Shown piece after piece: positions 32,570 through 39,631 of a DNA stretch of 39,631 bases (within the stretch, counting starts at the first letter, position 1; each line of letters starts with the position of its first letter). Source of the stretch: Promethearchaeota archaeon Loki_b32 (GTDB lineage Archaea; Asgardarchaeota; Lokiarchaeia; Sigyniarchaeales; SOKP01); the NCBI GenBank assembly GCA_005223125.1, contig NJBH01000035.1:1-39631 (forward strand), read 5' to 3'. The notes beneath the pieces are model-generated. The model ran no database searches and was not told where the DNA came from. It saw only the letters and a program-made list of their open reading frames with translations. Made by a program: the position numbers and the translations under genes.

Positions 32570-35008
32570 TTAAGTTTCTTGTTCACATTTCCCTATTGCT
32601 ACTACGAAATCTTTTTCATATAATTTGATAACTCGAACTCCTTTTGCTTTTCGATGTGTTATTCTTATTGAATCCACTGGAACCCTTATTACTTGCCCTT
32701 GTTCTGTTCCAACTAATAAATCCATGTGTTTTGCTATTTTTATTGCTATCACTTCATCATTTTTTGCTTTATTTAATGTGATATTCCTTACACCTTTAGC
32801 GGACCTACCAGTTTTACGATATTCTTTAACGTAAGTTCTTTGACCATACCCATTTTGAGTGAGTGTTAATATTATCTCATCATTAGATACAAGGAGACTA
32901 TCAATTACTTCATCATTTTCTCTTAGTTCTGCTCCTTTTACTCCCATAGAAGTACGGCCTAATTCTCTTAATTCAGATTCATCAAATCTAACAGCATAGC
33001 CTAATTTAGTAGCTATAAAAATATCTTGGAGTTCATTGGAGAGTCTTTTAACACTTATTAATGCATCATCTGCCCTAATCCTTTGAGCTCTTACCCCAGT
33101 ACTTCTAAATTTTGAGAATAGTTTTAAAGGAGTTTTTTTAATAATCCCATTCTTTGTCGTCATAATAAGCATTTCATTAGTATTGAAGTTATTAATTGGT
33201 ATCATAGCTGATATATTTTCGCCTGATTGCAATGGTATAAAATTAATAATTGGTTTTCCTCGAGCAGTTCGTTTTTGTGGTGGAATATTAAAACATCTAA
33301 TCGAATAAACCCTCCCTTTTGAAGTAAATATTAAAATTGTATCATGAGTTGTACAAACAAATAAATCAGTAATAAAATCCTCTTCACGTATAGTCATACC
33401 TCTTTTCCCGCGACCGCCTCGTCTTTGAGCGTGGTATTCTTCCAAAGATATTCTTTTGATGTATTGATTTTTAGTAAAAATTACAATGGTGGTTTCTTTT
33501 TTGATTAAATCTATGTTTTCAATTTCTTTTATTTCATAGTGTTCAACCATTTTAATTTCAGTCTTTCTATCATCTCCGTACTTTTTGTTTAATTCGATTA
33601 AATCGTTTTTAATTATATCTAAACGAACCTGTTTTTCTTTCAGAATTTTATTATAATCTTCAATACTAGTATGTAATGATTTTTGTTCATCTACTAACTT
33701 TTGTTGTTCTAAATTGGTTAATCGAGATAGAGGCATACTTAAAATAGATTGAACTTGAATATCACTTAATTTATAAGTTACTTTTAACTTATTTTTAGCT
33801 TCTTTAGTGTCTTTCGAACTTTTGATTATATTCACTACATTATCAATATCATTTAACGCAATTAAAAGACCTTCAACTCTATGAAGTCGATCTTTTGCCT
33901 TTTTTTGGAGATATTCGGTTCTTTTTTGAATTATAACTAATCGATGTTCAATATATTCATTAATAATTTCTTTTAGATTGAGAATTTTTGGTTGCTTACC
34001 ATCATTAACCAGAACTAGATTAGTTATATTAAATGTTGTTAGAAGTCTAGTCCTTTTAAAGAGAATATTTTTTATTATAACAGGTTGAGCTTTTTTAGAT
34101 AAATCTAATACAATGCGCATTCCTTTTCTATCTGATTCATCACGCAAATCTCTAATATCCTTAATTACTCCATCTTTTATTAGTTTAGCGATAGATTCAA
34201 TTAAAGTTGTTTTATTAACTAAATAGGGAATTTCAGTAATGATTAAACTAGTTTTGTTTCCTTTTATTTCAGTTTCAATCCTACCACTATTATTAATAGT
34301 TCCATTCCCTGTATGATATGCATTGTAGATTCCATTTGTGTCAGTAATAATTCCTCCTGTTGGAAAATCAGGACCTTTTATGATTTCCATTAATTCGTCT
34401 ATGGAAATTTCAGAATCTTCTATAGTTGCGACAATCGCATTACAAACTTCTGTTAAATTATGTGGGGCCATGGATGTTGCCATTCCCACAGCAATCCCTT
34501 TAGTACCATTTAATAAAATATTCGGAAGTTTTGCTGGTAAACATAATGGTTCAGAGGTACTATTATCAAAATTCGGTTGAAACTCTACAGTCTCTTTATC
34601 AATATCTCCAATCAATTCATTTGAGATTTGAGATAATCTTGCTTCAGTATACCTATAGGCTGCGGGAGGATCTCCATCTATAGATCCGAAATTTCCCTGT
34701 GGATGGATTAAAGGATATCTTAATGAGAAATCTTGTCCCATTCTAACAAGTGCATTATAAACAGACATATCGCCGTGAGGATGATAGTTTCCTAATACTT
34801 GGCCTACAATTTTAGCACACTTGACGTGTGAACTATTCCAATTCCAATTACTTTCAGCCATAGCGTAAATAATACGTCTGTGAACGGGTTTCAGACCGTC
34901 CCTGACATCTGGAATGGCTCGTCCTACGACTACGCTCATAGCATAATCGATGTAGCTGCTTTGCATTTCATCTTTTAATAAAATCTCTTCTATTTGTTCT
35001 GAAGTCAA
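32570..35008 (-). CDS. gyrA: DNA gyrase subunit A
   Basis: An 812-residue GyrA, bacterial in type and normal in length. 'MSVVVGRAIPDVRDGLKPVH' is near the start. The catalytic Tyr120 is in 'AAYRYTEARLS'. The GyrA box 'QRRGGRGKRG' lies near residue 532, which separates gyrase from topoisomerase IV. A six-bladed C-terminal wrapping domain follows. With GyrB it introduces negative supercoils using ATP. At the quinolone-pocket positions, Ser83 and Asp87 of E. coli are Met and Asn ('HPHGDMSVYNALVRM'). It lies 48 bases downstream of gyrB, so they form one unit. Gyrase in archaea derives from bacterial transfer. Its last 49 bases recur at 31539-31587. Confidence 0.97.
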   Translation of the reverse strand: MTSEQIEEILLKDEMQSSYIDYAMSVVVGRAIPDVRDGLKPVHRRIIYAMAESNWNWNSSHVKCAKIVGQVLGNYHPHGDMSVYNALVRMGQDFSLRYPLIHPQGNFGSIDGDPPAAYRYTEARLSQISNELIGDIDKETVEFQPNFDNSTSEPLCLPAKLPNILLNGTKGIAVGMATSMAPHNLTEVCNAIVATIEDSEISIDELMEIIKGPDFPTGGIITDTNGIYNAYHTGNGTINNSGRIETEIKGNKTSLIITEIPYLVNKTTLIESIAKLIKDGVIKDIRDLRDESDRKGMRIVLDLSKKAQPVIIKNILFKRTRLLTTFNITNLVLVNDGKQPKILNLKEIINEYIEHRLVIIQKRTEYLQKKAKDRLHRVEGLLIALNDIDNVVNIIKSSKDTKEAKNKLKVTYKLSDIQVQSILSMPLSRLTNLEQQKLVDEQKSLHTSIEDYNKILKEKQVRLDIIKNDLIELNKKYGDDRKTEIKMVEHYEIKEIENIDLIKKETTIVIFTKNQYIKRISLEEYHAQRRGGRGKRGMTIREEDFITDLFVCTTHDTILIFTSKGRVYSIRCFNIPPQKRTARGKPIINFIPLQSGENISAMIPINNFNTNEMLIMTTKNGIIKKTPLKLFSKFRSTGVRAQRIRADDALISVKRLSNELQDIFIATKLGYAVRFDESELRELGRTSMGVKGAELRENDEVIDSLLVSNDEIILTLTQNGYGQRTYVKEYRKTGRSAKGVRNITLNKAKNDEVIAIKIAKHMDLLVGTEQGQVIRVPVDSIRITHRKAKGVRVIKLYEKDFVVAIGKCEQET
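32572..32620 (-). repeat. gyrA 3'-end copy of the direct repeat
   Basis: The functional terminus of gyrA; 45 of 49 bases are identical to 31539-31587 in the same orientation. Confidence 0.88.
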
Positions 35009-35056
35009 TTATAACACCATTTCTATTTCAAATTATTATAAATTAATAGATAAGAA

Positions 35057-37122
35057 TTAAATATCTAATGTTTTAACTTCATCAAAATTACTAATAATGA
35101 ACTTTTTACGGGCTTTTACTTCTTTACCCATTAATTTTGTAAAGATTAAATCATTTTCGAGATAGTTTTCATAAGTTACTTTTTTCAATCTTCTTGATTC
35201 TTTTTTCATTGTAGTATCATATAGTTCATCAGAGTTCATCTCCCCAAGGCCTTTATAGCGCTGAGTTTTGATAGAATCCAGATTCTTTAAATTGTATTTT
35301 TCTTTGATACTTTTAAGTAAGTTCTCTTTCTGATTATCTGAATAAACATATTCTTTTGTTTTTTTATAAGAAACTTTATATAAGGGAGGTACAGCAATAT
35401 ATAAGTGCCCCTCATCTATTATTGGACGTAAATACCTAAAAAAGAAAGTAAGTAATAAGGTTTCGATATGAAATCCATCAATGTCTGCGTCGCACATGAT
35501 TATGACTTTATGATATCGTAGTTTACTTAAATTGAAGTTTTCTTCGGTCTCTTCCCCATTCTCTTCTATTTCACCATTTGTTCCATTCATTTGACTGGAA
35601 TCTTGAAATCCAACTCCCAAAGCTTTTATAATAGCTTGAATTTCGTTGTTTTGTAATACTTTATCTATTCTAGCTTTTTCAACATTGAGAATTTTGCCTC
35701 TAATGGGAAGGATTGCTTGATAAGTTCTATCTCTACCTTGTTTAGCAGGGCCGCCTGCTGAATCACCTTCTACTATAAAAATCTCTACTTTTTCAGGATT
35801 ATTTGATGAACAATCGGCTAGTTTTCCTGGCATCCTAGCACTATCTAATACTGATTTTCTCCGAATTAATAATCTCGCTTTTTGAGCGGCTTCTCTCGCT
35901 ATTTTTGCATTAATAGTTTTTAATACAATCTTTTTAGCGGTCTGTGGATTCTCTTCTAGATATTGAGTTAACCTGTTTGTAACAATTTGGCTTATAATCT
36001 GTCTAATTTCAGGATTACCTAACTTAATTTTTGTCTGACTTTCAAATTGAGGATCAGGAAGTTTAACGGAGAGGACAGCTGATAACCCTTCTCTTGTATC
36101 AGCTCCACTTAAGACGTGTCCTTTATACTTTTTTTCCATATAATTTTCTACATATGAATTAAAAATTCTTGTTAGAGCAGATTTAAATCCAGTGAGATGT
36201 ACTCCGCCTTCAATAGTGTTGATCGTATTTGCATATGTTAAAATATTTGTTTGGTATCCTTGAGTATATTGCATTGAAAGGTCCAGAAAAACATCTGATC
36301 CATCCGCATCTTTACCTGAATCACTTATAAATATGATATCATTATGAAGCGGTTGCCTATCTTTATTCAAATACGAGACAAATTCTTTAATGCCACCCTC
36401 ATAGTGAAATTCTTCCTTTTCATCATTGAATTTATCATTAAGTTCAAACCTAGTATGAGGTGTAAGAAAGGCTAGTTCACGCATTCTATTACTAATGGTA
36501 TAGGCATTAAAAAGAGGTTCATTTGGTATGAATTCAAAAATCTCTTTATCTGGGTAAAAGTGTATCTTAGTATATGACTCCTTTGCGTTAGATTCTACTA
36601 CTGTTGGCTCTGAAGCTTTTTTCCCCTTTGAAAATTTCTGTGTGTAGTTTTTCCCGTCTCGACAAATTTCTACATTCATCCAATCTGTTAAAGCATTAAC
36701 AACTGATAATCCAACACCATGTAAACCACCTGAAATTTTATAACTTTTATTGTCAAACTTACCACCAGAATGTAAATATTCCATAATTACTTCAACAGCA
36801 GGTTTCTTAAATTCTGGGTGTATATCAATTGGAATCCCGCGTCCATTATCGAATACCTGAACTGTGTTATCGTTATAAAGTGTAACTTTTATCTCATCTG
36901 CATAACCTCCCATAGCTTCGTCAACAGAATTATCCAAAACTTCGAAAATAAGGTGGTGAAGCCCTTTCTTCCCTTGATCCCCAATATACATTGCTGGGCG
37001 TCGACGCTAACGACTCAACGCGAATCGCGTATATTATTCAAGATTTACTATAATGAGTTTACGCCTTCGAGCCCTTTTAATACCTGAATATCCTCTGCAT
37101 CATACACATTCCTATCAGCCAT
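35057..37122 (-). CDS. gyrB: DNA gyrase subunit B, split by a 53-nt intron
   Basis: Exon 1 (37122-37060) encodes 21 residues, 'MADRNVYDAEDIQVLKGLEG' plus V. Exon 2 (37006-35057) continues 'RRRPAMYIGDQGKKGLHHLI' to a 670-residue GyrB. The joined 'LKGLEGV-RRRPAMYIGD' matches the highly conserved GyrB N-terminus. The GHKL ATPase motifs 'EVLDNSVDEAMGG', 'FDNGRGIP' and 'SGGLHGVGLSVVNAL' follow. The TOPRIM 'VEGDSAGGPAKQGRDR', 'IMCDADIDGFHI' and 'QRYKGLGEMN' come next. Exon 1 uses ATG with GGA eight bases upstream. Starting instead at the Met of MYIGD would delete the N-terminal arm that helps bind ATP and dimerise. gyrA follows after 48 bases. The two-exon reading is preferred because both exon ends match homology exactly. 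Confidence 0.92.
37007..37059 (-). other. BHB-type intron in gyrB mRNA
   Basis: In the transcript the insert and its borders fold as a bulge-helix-bulge. The outer helix is UCGA (37070-37067) with UCGA (37004-37001), next to one A·G mismatch. The central 4 bp are GGCG (37065-37062) with CGUU (37012-37009). The bulges are UAA (37061-37059) and AGC (37008-37006). The inner helix is ACUCA (37058-37054) with UGAGU (37017-37013). Cutting after the second base of each bulge releases exactly 53 nt and restores the GyrB frame. An ACGCG/CGCGU hairpin lies inside. The insert is not a multiple of three and contains stops. Confidence 0.85.
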
Positions 37123-37501
37123 AAGATCCAAACCAAAAATTTTTGTAAAAGCAAATTTATCAAATCTAAAATGAATTTGTGTGATAATTTACAAAATTAC
37201 TAAGTAACTAGTGGTAATGAAAACATTTAAATGTATCTGCACTTTTTTAACGTTCAAAAGACCGACTTCTCTTTAAAAATACACCCAGCGCTAATGTCCT
37301 TTAATTAAAGAGTAATATCAATTGAATTGAGCTAAAGATTAAGAGTTCTCTACATAGAAAGCCCTAATTTTTAACTAAAAAATTTATACATAAAAACAAA
37401 AGATTACTAATTCTCTTGAATCTCCTCAACTAATATAGACAAAATCATTATTGTACTACACTAAACAAGTAGACAAGCAAGAATAGAACAATATGAGTTG
37501 T
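37123..37501. other. Intergenic region upstream of gyrB
   Basis: About 380 AT-rich bases between gyrB and the zinc-binding gene. It should contain the gyrB promoter. No gene or stable RNA was seen. Confidence 0.4.
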
Positions 37502-37837
37502 TCAGTAGCTTTCTTTCCTTAATTTTCTCAAAGAAGGTATAACTCCTTTCTTTAAACAATCAGTACAATACCAACACTTATGCCGCGGAATGTAGATTCT
37601 GTCTCCGTCTAACTTAGAGCATACACTACACACTAAAATTGAATCACGATAATTTTGACGGAATTGTTCAAGCTTTCGAAGAAGTGATAGTTGCTCATTT
37701 CCCTCCGCACCTAACCACAGTGCTTTAAGAGCTGCCTCCTGATCATAAAAAGTGTTCATTAGAACTTTCCTTAAATTAAGTCTTACATTTCTAAGTCTCG
37801 AGTCTTTAATTCTAATAATTCTTTGTCTTCTTAGCAT
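37502..37837 (-). CDS. Small protein with C-terminal zinc-binding motif
   Basis: A 111-residue protein of unrecognised family. The first 65 residues are basic and helical. The C-terminal part has C70-x2-C73, then H86, C88, C91 and C94 ('VCSVC' and 'HKCWYCTDC'), which could bind one or two zinc ions. The spacing resembles half of a RING or treble-clef finger but does not complete a canonical RING. It lies 35 bases downstream of the HNH-like gene on the same strand, so the two are probably expressed together. DNA, RNA or protein binding are all possible. Confidence 0.6.
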   Translation of the reverse strand: MLRRQRIIRIKDSRLRNVRLNLRKVLMNTFYDQEAALKALWLGAEGNEQLSLLRKLEQFRQNYRDSILVCSVCSKLDGDRIYIPRHKCWYCTDCLKKGVIPSLRKLRKESY

Positions 37838-37872
37838 TCTTAATAATAATATAAAAAATTAATAATTTAAAA

Positions 37873-39195
37873 TTATGGATTAGGATTACCAAGGAAATTC
37901 GTAATTTGAACTTGCGAGGAGACTAAACCAAGCTTACTCAGAATGGTATTTGGCAATTTTGGTATTGTATTATATTTTTGAATCCAACTATGTATCATAC
38001 CTCTTATTCCTAATTCAATAGTTCTAGCGGCGACATTTGATCCAAAGACTCTCTCAATAACATCAGGATAAAAATCTAAAAGAAATCTACCCACTCCTTC
38101 TTTCTTTATAAAATTTCGTCTATCTATAACTTCCGCCCATTGTTCCCTCCAAGTATCTGGATAAGAATTCTTATAATAATCTGGACAAGAATCACTGCTC
38201 CAATCAAGCATTTGATCTATTAGCGTATTAATTAATTTAGCATCTAAATTTTCCAAGTAAGGATGCAAACCTTTTAAAACAAGGACAATCCTATTGGGAT
38301 CAATAGATTTTTTATCGTTCTTAAAAATATGATGACGTTCAAACTTGAATCTATCTCTAAGAGAAATTTTGAAGGATATAGAATCAATTTTTTCTAACGA
38401 TCCTATACCAATACCTAAATCCCGAAGTAATAAAGCAATAATATGAAAATCAATCACATCTGGGTTCAACCAATCTTGATTATATTCCTTTTTTGAAGCT
38501 GTGACTTCACGTCTACTCAAATATTCACGAATTGCACTTGAAGCACGACGATAATTTTCTCCTGTAAACTCTTTTCTAAGAGTACCAATTTGGTAAAAAT
38601 TACCCTTAAATTCACCAATTAGACTAGTAAGAGTCCTCCAACTCATAGGACTAGCAGCTCTAGCAAATAAAAATCCAAAATGTCCACCAAGTCGTTCAGC
38701 GAACTCTTTGTGGGATAATGGTCTATTATTCTCTTTTGAAAATGCAATATACAGCTCTGAACACAAGTCATATTCAGGAGCAAAATACGAAGCACTACGA
38801 CGGATATAACTGGATCTAGCATGTATATATTTTCTTTCAAATGGATTACCGAAAATGAATGATTTAACTATCTTTTTGATACTTTCTTTTAATCTTTGTA
38901 CACTAAACTCATTAGCTTCGCTAATACCAAGTTGCCTTAGTTTACTAACAGTAATTTTCTCATTGAGATAAAGTAATTCAAATAATTTATAAAGATTAAT
39001 ATACTCATGCCCAGATGCAGAGAAAACTCCAACTCTACTATTTTTATTATAAAAAATCTTAGTAAGCAAATTTCCGCTAAATCCTCTTCGATTGCCCGTA
39101 TCCTTGTAGCGTGGAAATTCCGACAAAAAGACCTTCTGCAACCAACTCCCTAGGGAGTCTCTGATTGGAGTTCTTGTAGTTGAAACACCAGACAA
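37873..39195 (-). CDS. Possible HNH-nuclease-like protein
   Basis: A 440-residue protein, basic in its first half. I do not recognise the whole family. Near residues 285-315, 'FKFERHHIFKNDKK', then 'DPNRIVLVLKGLHPYL', has the order and spacing of an HNH endonuclease core (H-H-I, N, H), which usually reads 'HHI.P...N.I.L....H'. The supporting CxxC pairs common in HNH proteins are missing. The N-terminal 'RDSLGSWLQKVFLSEFPR' and several Arg/Ser-rich helices suggest nucleic-acid contact. With the downstream zinc protein it may be part of a mobile or defence unit. It is divergent from the gene at 39438. Confidence 0.5.
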   Translation of the reverse strand: MSGVSTTRTPIRDSLGSWLQKVFLSEFPRYKDTGNRRGFSGNLLTKIFYNKNSRVGVFSASGHEYINLYKLFELLYLNEKITVSKLRQLGISEANEFSVQRLKESIKKIVKSFIFGNPFERKYIHARSSYIRRSASYFAPEYDLCSELYIAFSKENNRPLSHKEFAERLGGHFGFLFARAASPMSWRTLTSLIGEFKGNFYQIGTLRKEFTGENYRRASSAIREYLSRREVTASKKEYNQDWLNPDVIDFHIIALLLRDLGIGIGSLEKIDSISFKISLRDRFKFERHHIFKNDKKSIDPNRIVLVLKGLHPYLENLDAKLINTLIDQMLDWSSDSCPDYYKNSYPDTWREQWAEVIDRRNFIKKEGVGRFLLDFYPDVIERVFGSNVAARTIELGIRGMIHSWIQKYNTIPKLPNTILSKLGLVSSQVQITNFLGNPNP

Positions 39196-39437
39196 TTTTT
39201 TTTTTAATTTTAAGTATTTATTAATAACTTAATAAATCAAAAATCGTAAAAAATACCAATGCTAAGTATTAAAATTATAAGTCAGTTTTTAAATTACAAG
39301 ATGTACTAGATTTTTTAGTTTTTTTTAGTTTTTTATTTATAGGGTATTATCAAACCGAAAAAATCGGCAAATTTTAGAGAGAATTTGCTTAATCATTCGT
39401 TGTAAATACACTAATTTGTTGATACAAGGAAATAAAA
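39196..39437. other. Divergent intergenic region with two hairpins
   Basis: About 240 bases of T-rich DNA between two divergent genes. Two short hairpins lie side by side: CCGA/TCGG (39356-39368) and CAAATT/AATTTG (39370-39389). They may be operators or a 5' leader structure for the gene starting at 39438. Confidence 0.4.
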
Positions 39438-39631
39438 TTGCGTAACAAAGAAAGTCGTAACAAGGTAGCCGCAGGTTCCCCTACGGCGGTTTTTTTAGAT
39501 AGCACAAATGAAGAATTCGCCTCCCTAAATTGTGTGATTAGAAATAATTTATTTGAAAACAATACCTCTTATGCTTTAATCCTTTCAGCTTTTATGGAAC
39601 AAAGTTTTACTGAGTATCAGAGATTAAGTAT
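39438..39631 (+). CDS. 5' part of an unidentified gene containing 16S rRNA-like sequence
   Basis: A frame open to the window edge (64 codons). It starts at TTG with AGGA (39427-39430) seven bases upstream; a stop at 39420-39422 excludes a longer start. The product begins 'MRNKESRNKVAAGSPTAVFL' and continues 'DSTNEEFASLNCVIRN...'. Codons 5 to 17 are formed by sequence from the 3' end of 16S rRNA. After that the peptide has ordinary soluble-protein composition. The family is not recognised. It could be a mobile-element protein (inference from the HNH-like neighbour). Confidence 0.6.
   Translation, partial: MRNKESRNKVAAGSPTAVFLDSTNEEFASLNCVIRNNLFENNTSYALILSAFMEQSFTEYQRLS
39452..39487 (+). repeat. 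16S rRNA 3'-end fragment with helix 45 inverted
   Basis: AAGTCGTAACAAGGTAGCCG (39452-39471) equals the universal 16S segment before helix 45. The next part, 39468-39487, is the exact reverse complement of archaeal helix 45 (GCCGTAGGGGAACCTGCGGC), so the hairpin is flipped in place and has a TTCC loop instead of GGAA. The preceding decoding helix and the following anti-Shine-Dalgarno tail are absent, so this is not a 16S gene. Confidence 0.85.

Larger units (their letters stand above)
31539..32620 (-). mobile_element. Putative VapBC cassette flanked by gyrA 3'-end direct repeats
   Basis: About 1.08 kb holding the antitoxin, PIN toxin and a spacer, bounded by 49-bp direct repeats, one being the real gyrA terminus. 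Integrative elements that target gene 3' ends leave this signature. No integrase or terminal inverted repeats are seen, so a past duplication or recombination is the alternative. Confidence 0.5.

Noticed and set aside
35057-36991. GyrB starting at the Met of MYIGDQG
   Set aside because: This would remove the conserved N-terminal arm, which is encoded in exon 1 just upstream with its own ATG; splicing explains the data better.
36818-37087. An 89-codon plus-strand frame opposite the gyrB start
   Set aside because: It is antisense to the conserved GyrB N-terminus and the intron; shadow of a real gene.
39452-39631. Start of a 16S rRNA gene
   Set aside because: The decoding-site helix upstream and the anti-Shine-Dalgarno end are missing and helix 45 is inverted, so it cannot be an rRNA gene.

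Overview
The window looks like a chromosomal segment of an Asgard archaeon, most likely Lokiarchaeia-like. It is very AT-rich and intron-rich. It carries an actin-family protein, a gelsolin/ADF-like domain protein, a Roadblock/LC7 protein and an MglA-like small GTPase beside ordinary archaeal genes and a bacterial-type DNA gyrase. The placement rests on protein motifs read by eye, not on a database search.

Layout. 1-2.3 kb: a partial gene, an ATP-grasp ligase and an alanine/saccharopine-dehydrogenase-like oxidoreductase, all on the minus strand. 2.8-4.05 kb: tRNA-Thr(GGT) and tRNA-Met(CAT), each interrupted twice, with a free-standing LAGLIDADG endonuclease gene between them. 4.3-5.9 kb: bifunctional NAD(P)HX repair enzyme. 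6.0-16.1 kb: a plus-strand run of cytoskeleton/signalling-type genes (gelsolin-like, Roadblock, VWA with barrel domains, AbrB-ACT, Lys-rich coiled coil, actin-like, CHAT-fold protein without its catalytic residues, PLD-like). 16.1-20.7 kb: a type IIG-like restriction-methyltransferase and a separate gene homologous only to its C-terminal target-recognition part. 20.8-31.5 kb: DEAD-box helicase, a 1000-residue repeat protein, a histidine-kinase remnant, alpha/beta hydrolase, MglA-like GTPase, a frameshifted zinc-ribbon gene, ParB-like, phosphoesterase, a glutamine-amidotransferase-like/RHH protein, M14 carboxypeptidase and cupin. 31.5-32.6 kb: a VapBC-like cassette bounded by two copies of the gyrA 3' end. 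32.6-37.1 kb: gyrA and gyrB. 37.5-39.6 kb: a zinc-finger protein, an HNH-like protein and the start of a gene whose first codons contain 16S rRNA 3'-end sequence.

The strongest observation is in gyrB. Its first 21 codons are separated from the rest by 53 nt containing stop codons. This insert folds into a bulge-helix-bulge (BHB) whose expected cleavage positions coincide with the exon borders implied by GyrB homology. With the doubly interrupted tRNAs, it suggests that the tRNA splicing endonuclease here also processes an mRNA. The second notable signal is at 39,452-39,487: 16S rRNA 3'-terminal sequence in which helix 45 is inverted in place, inside an open reading frame. The third is the duplication of the gyrA 3' end around a toxin-antitoxin cassette.
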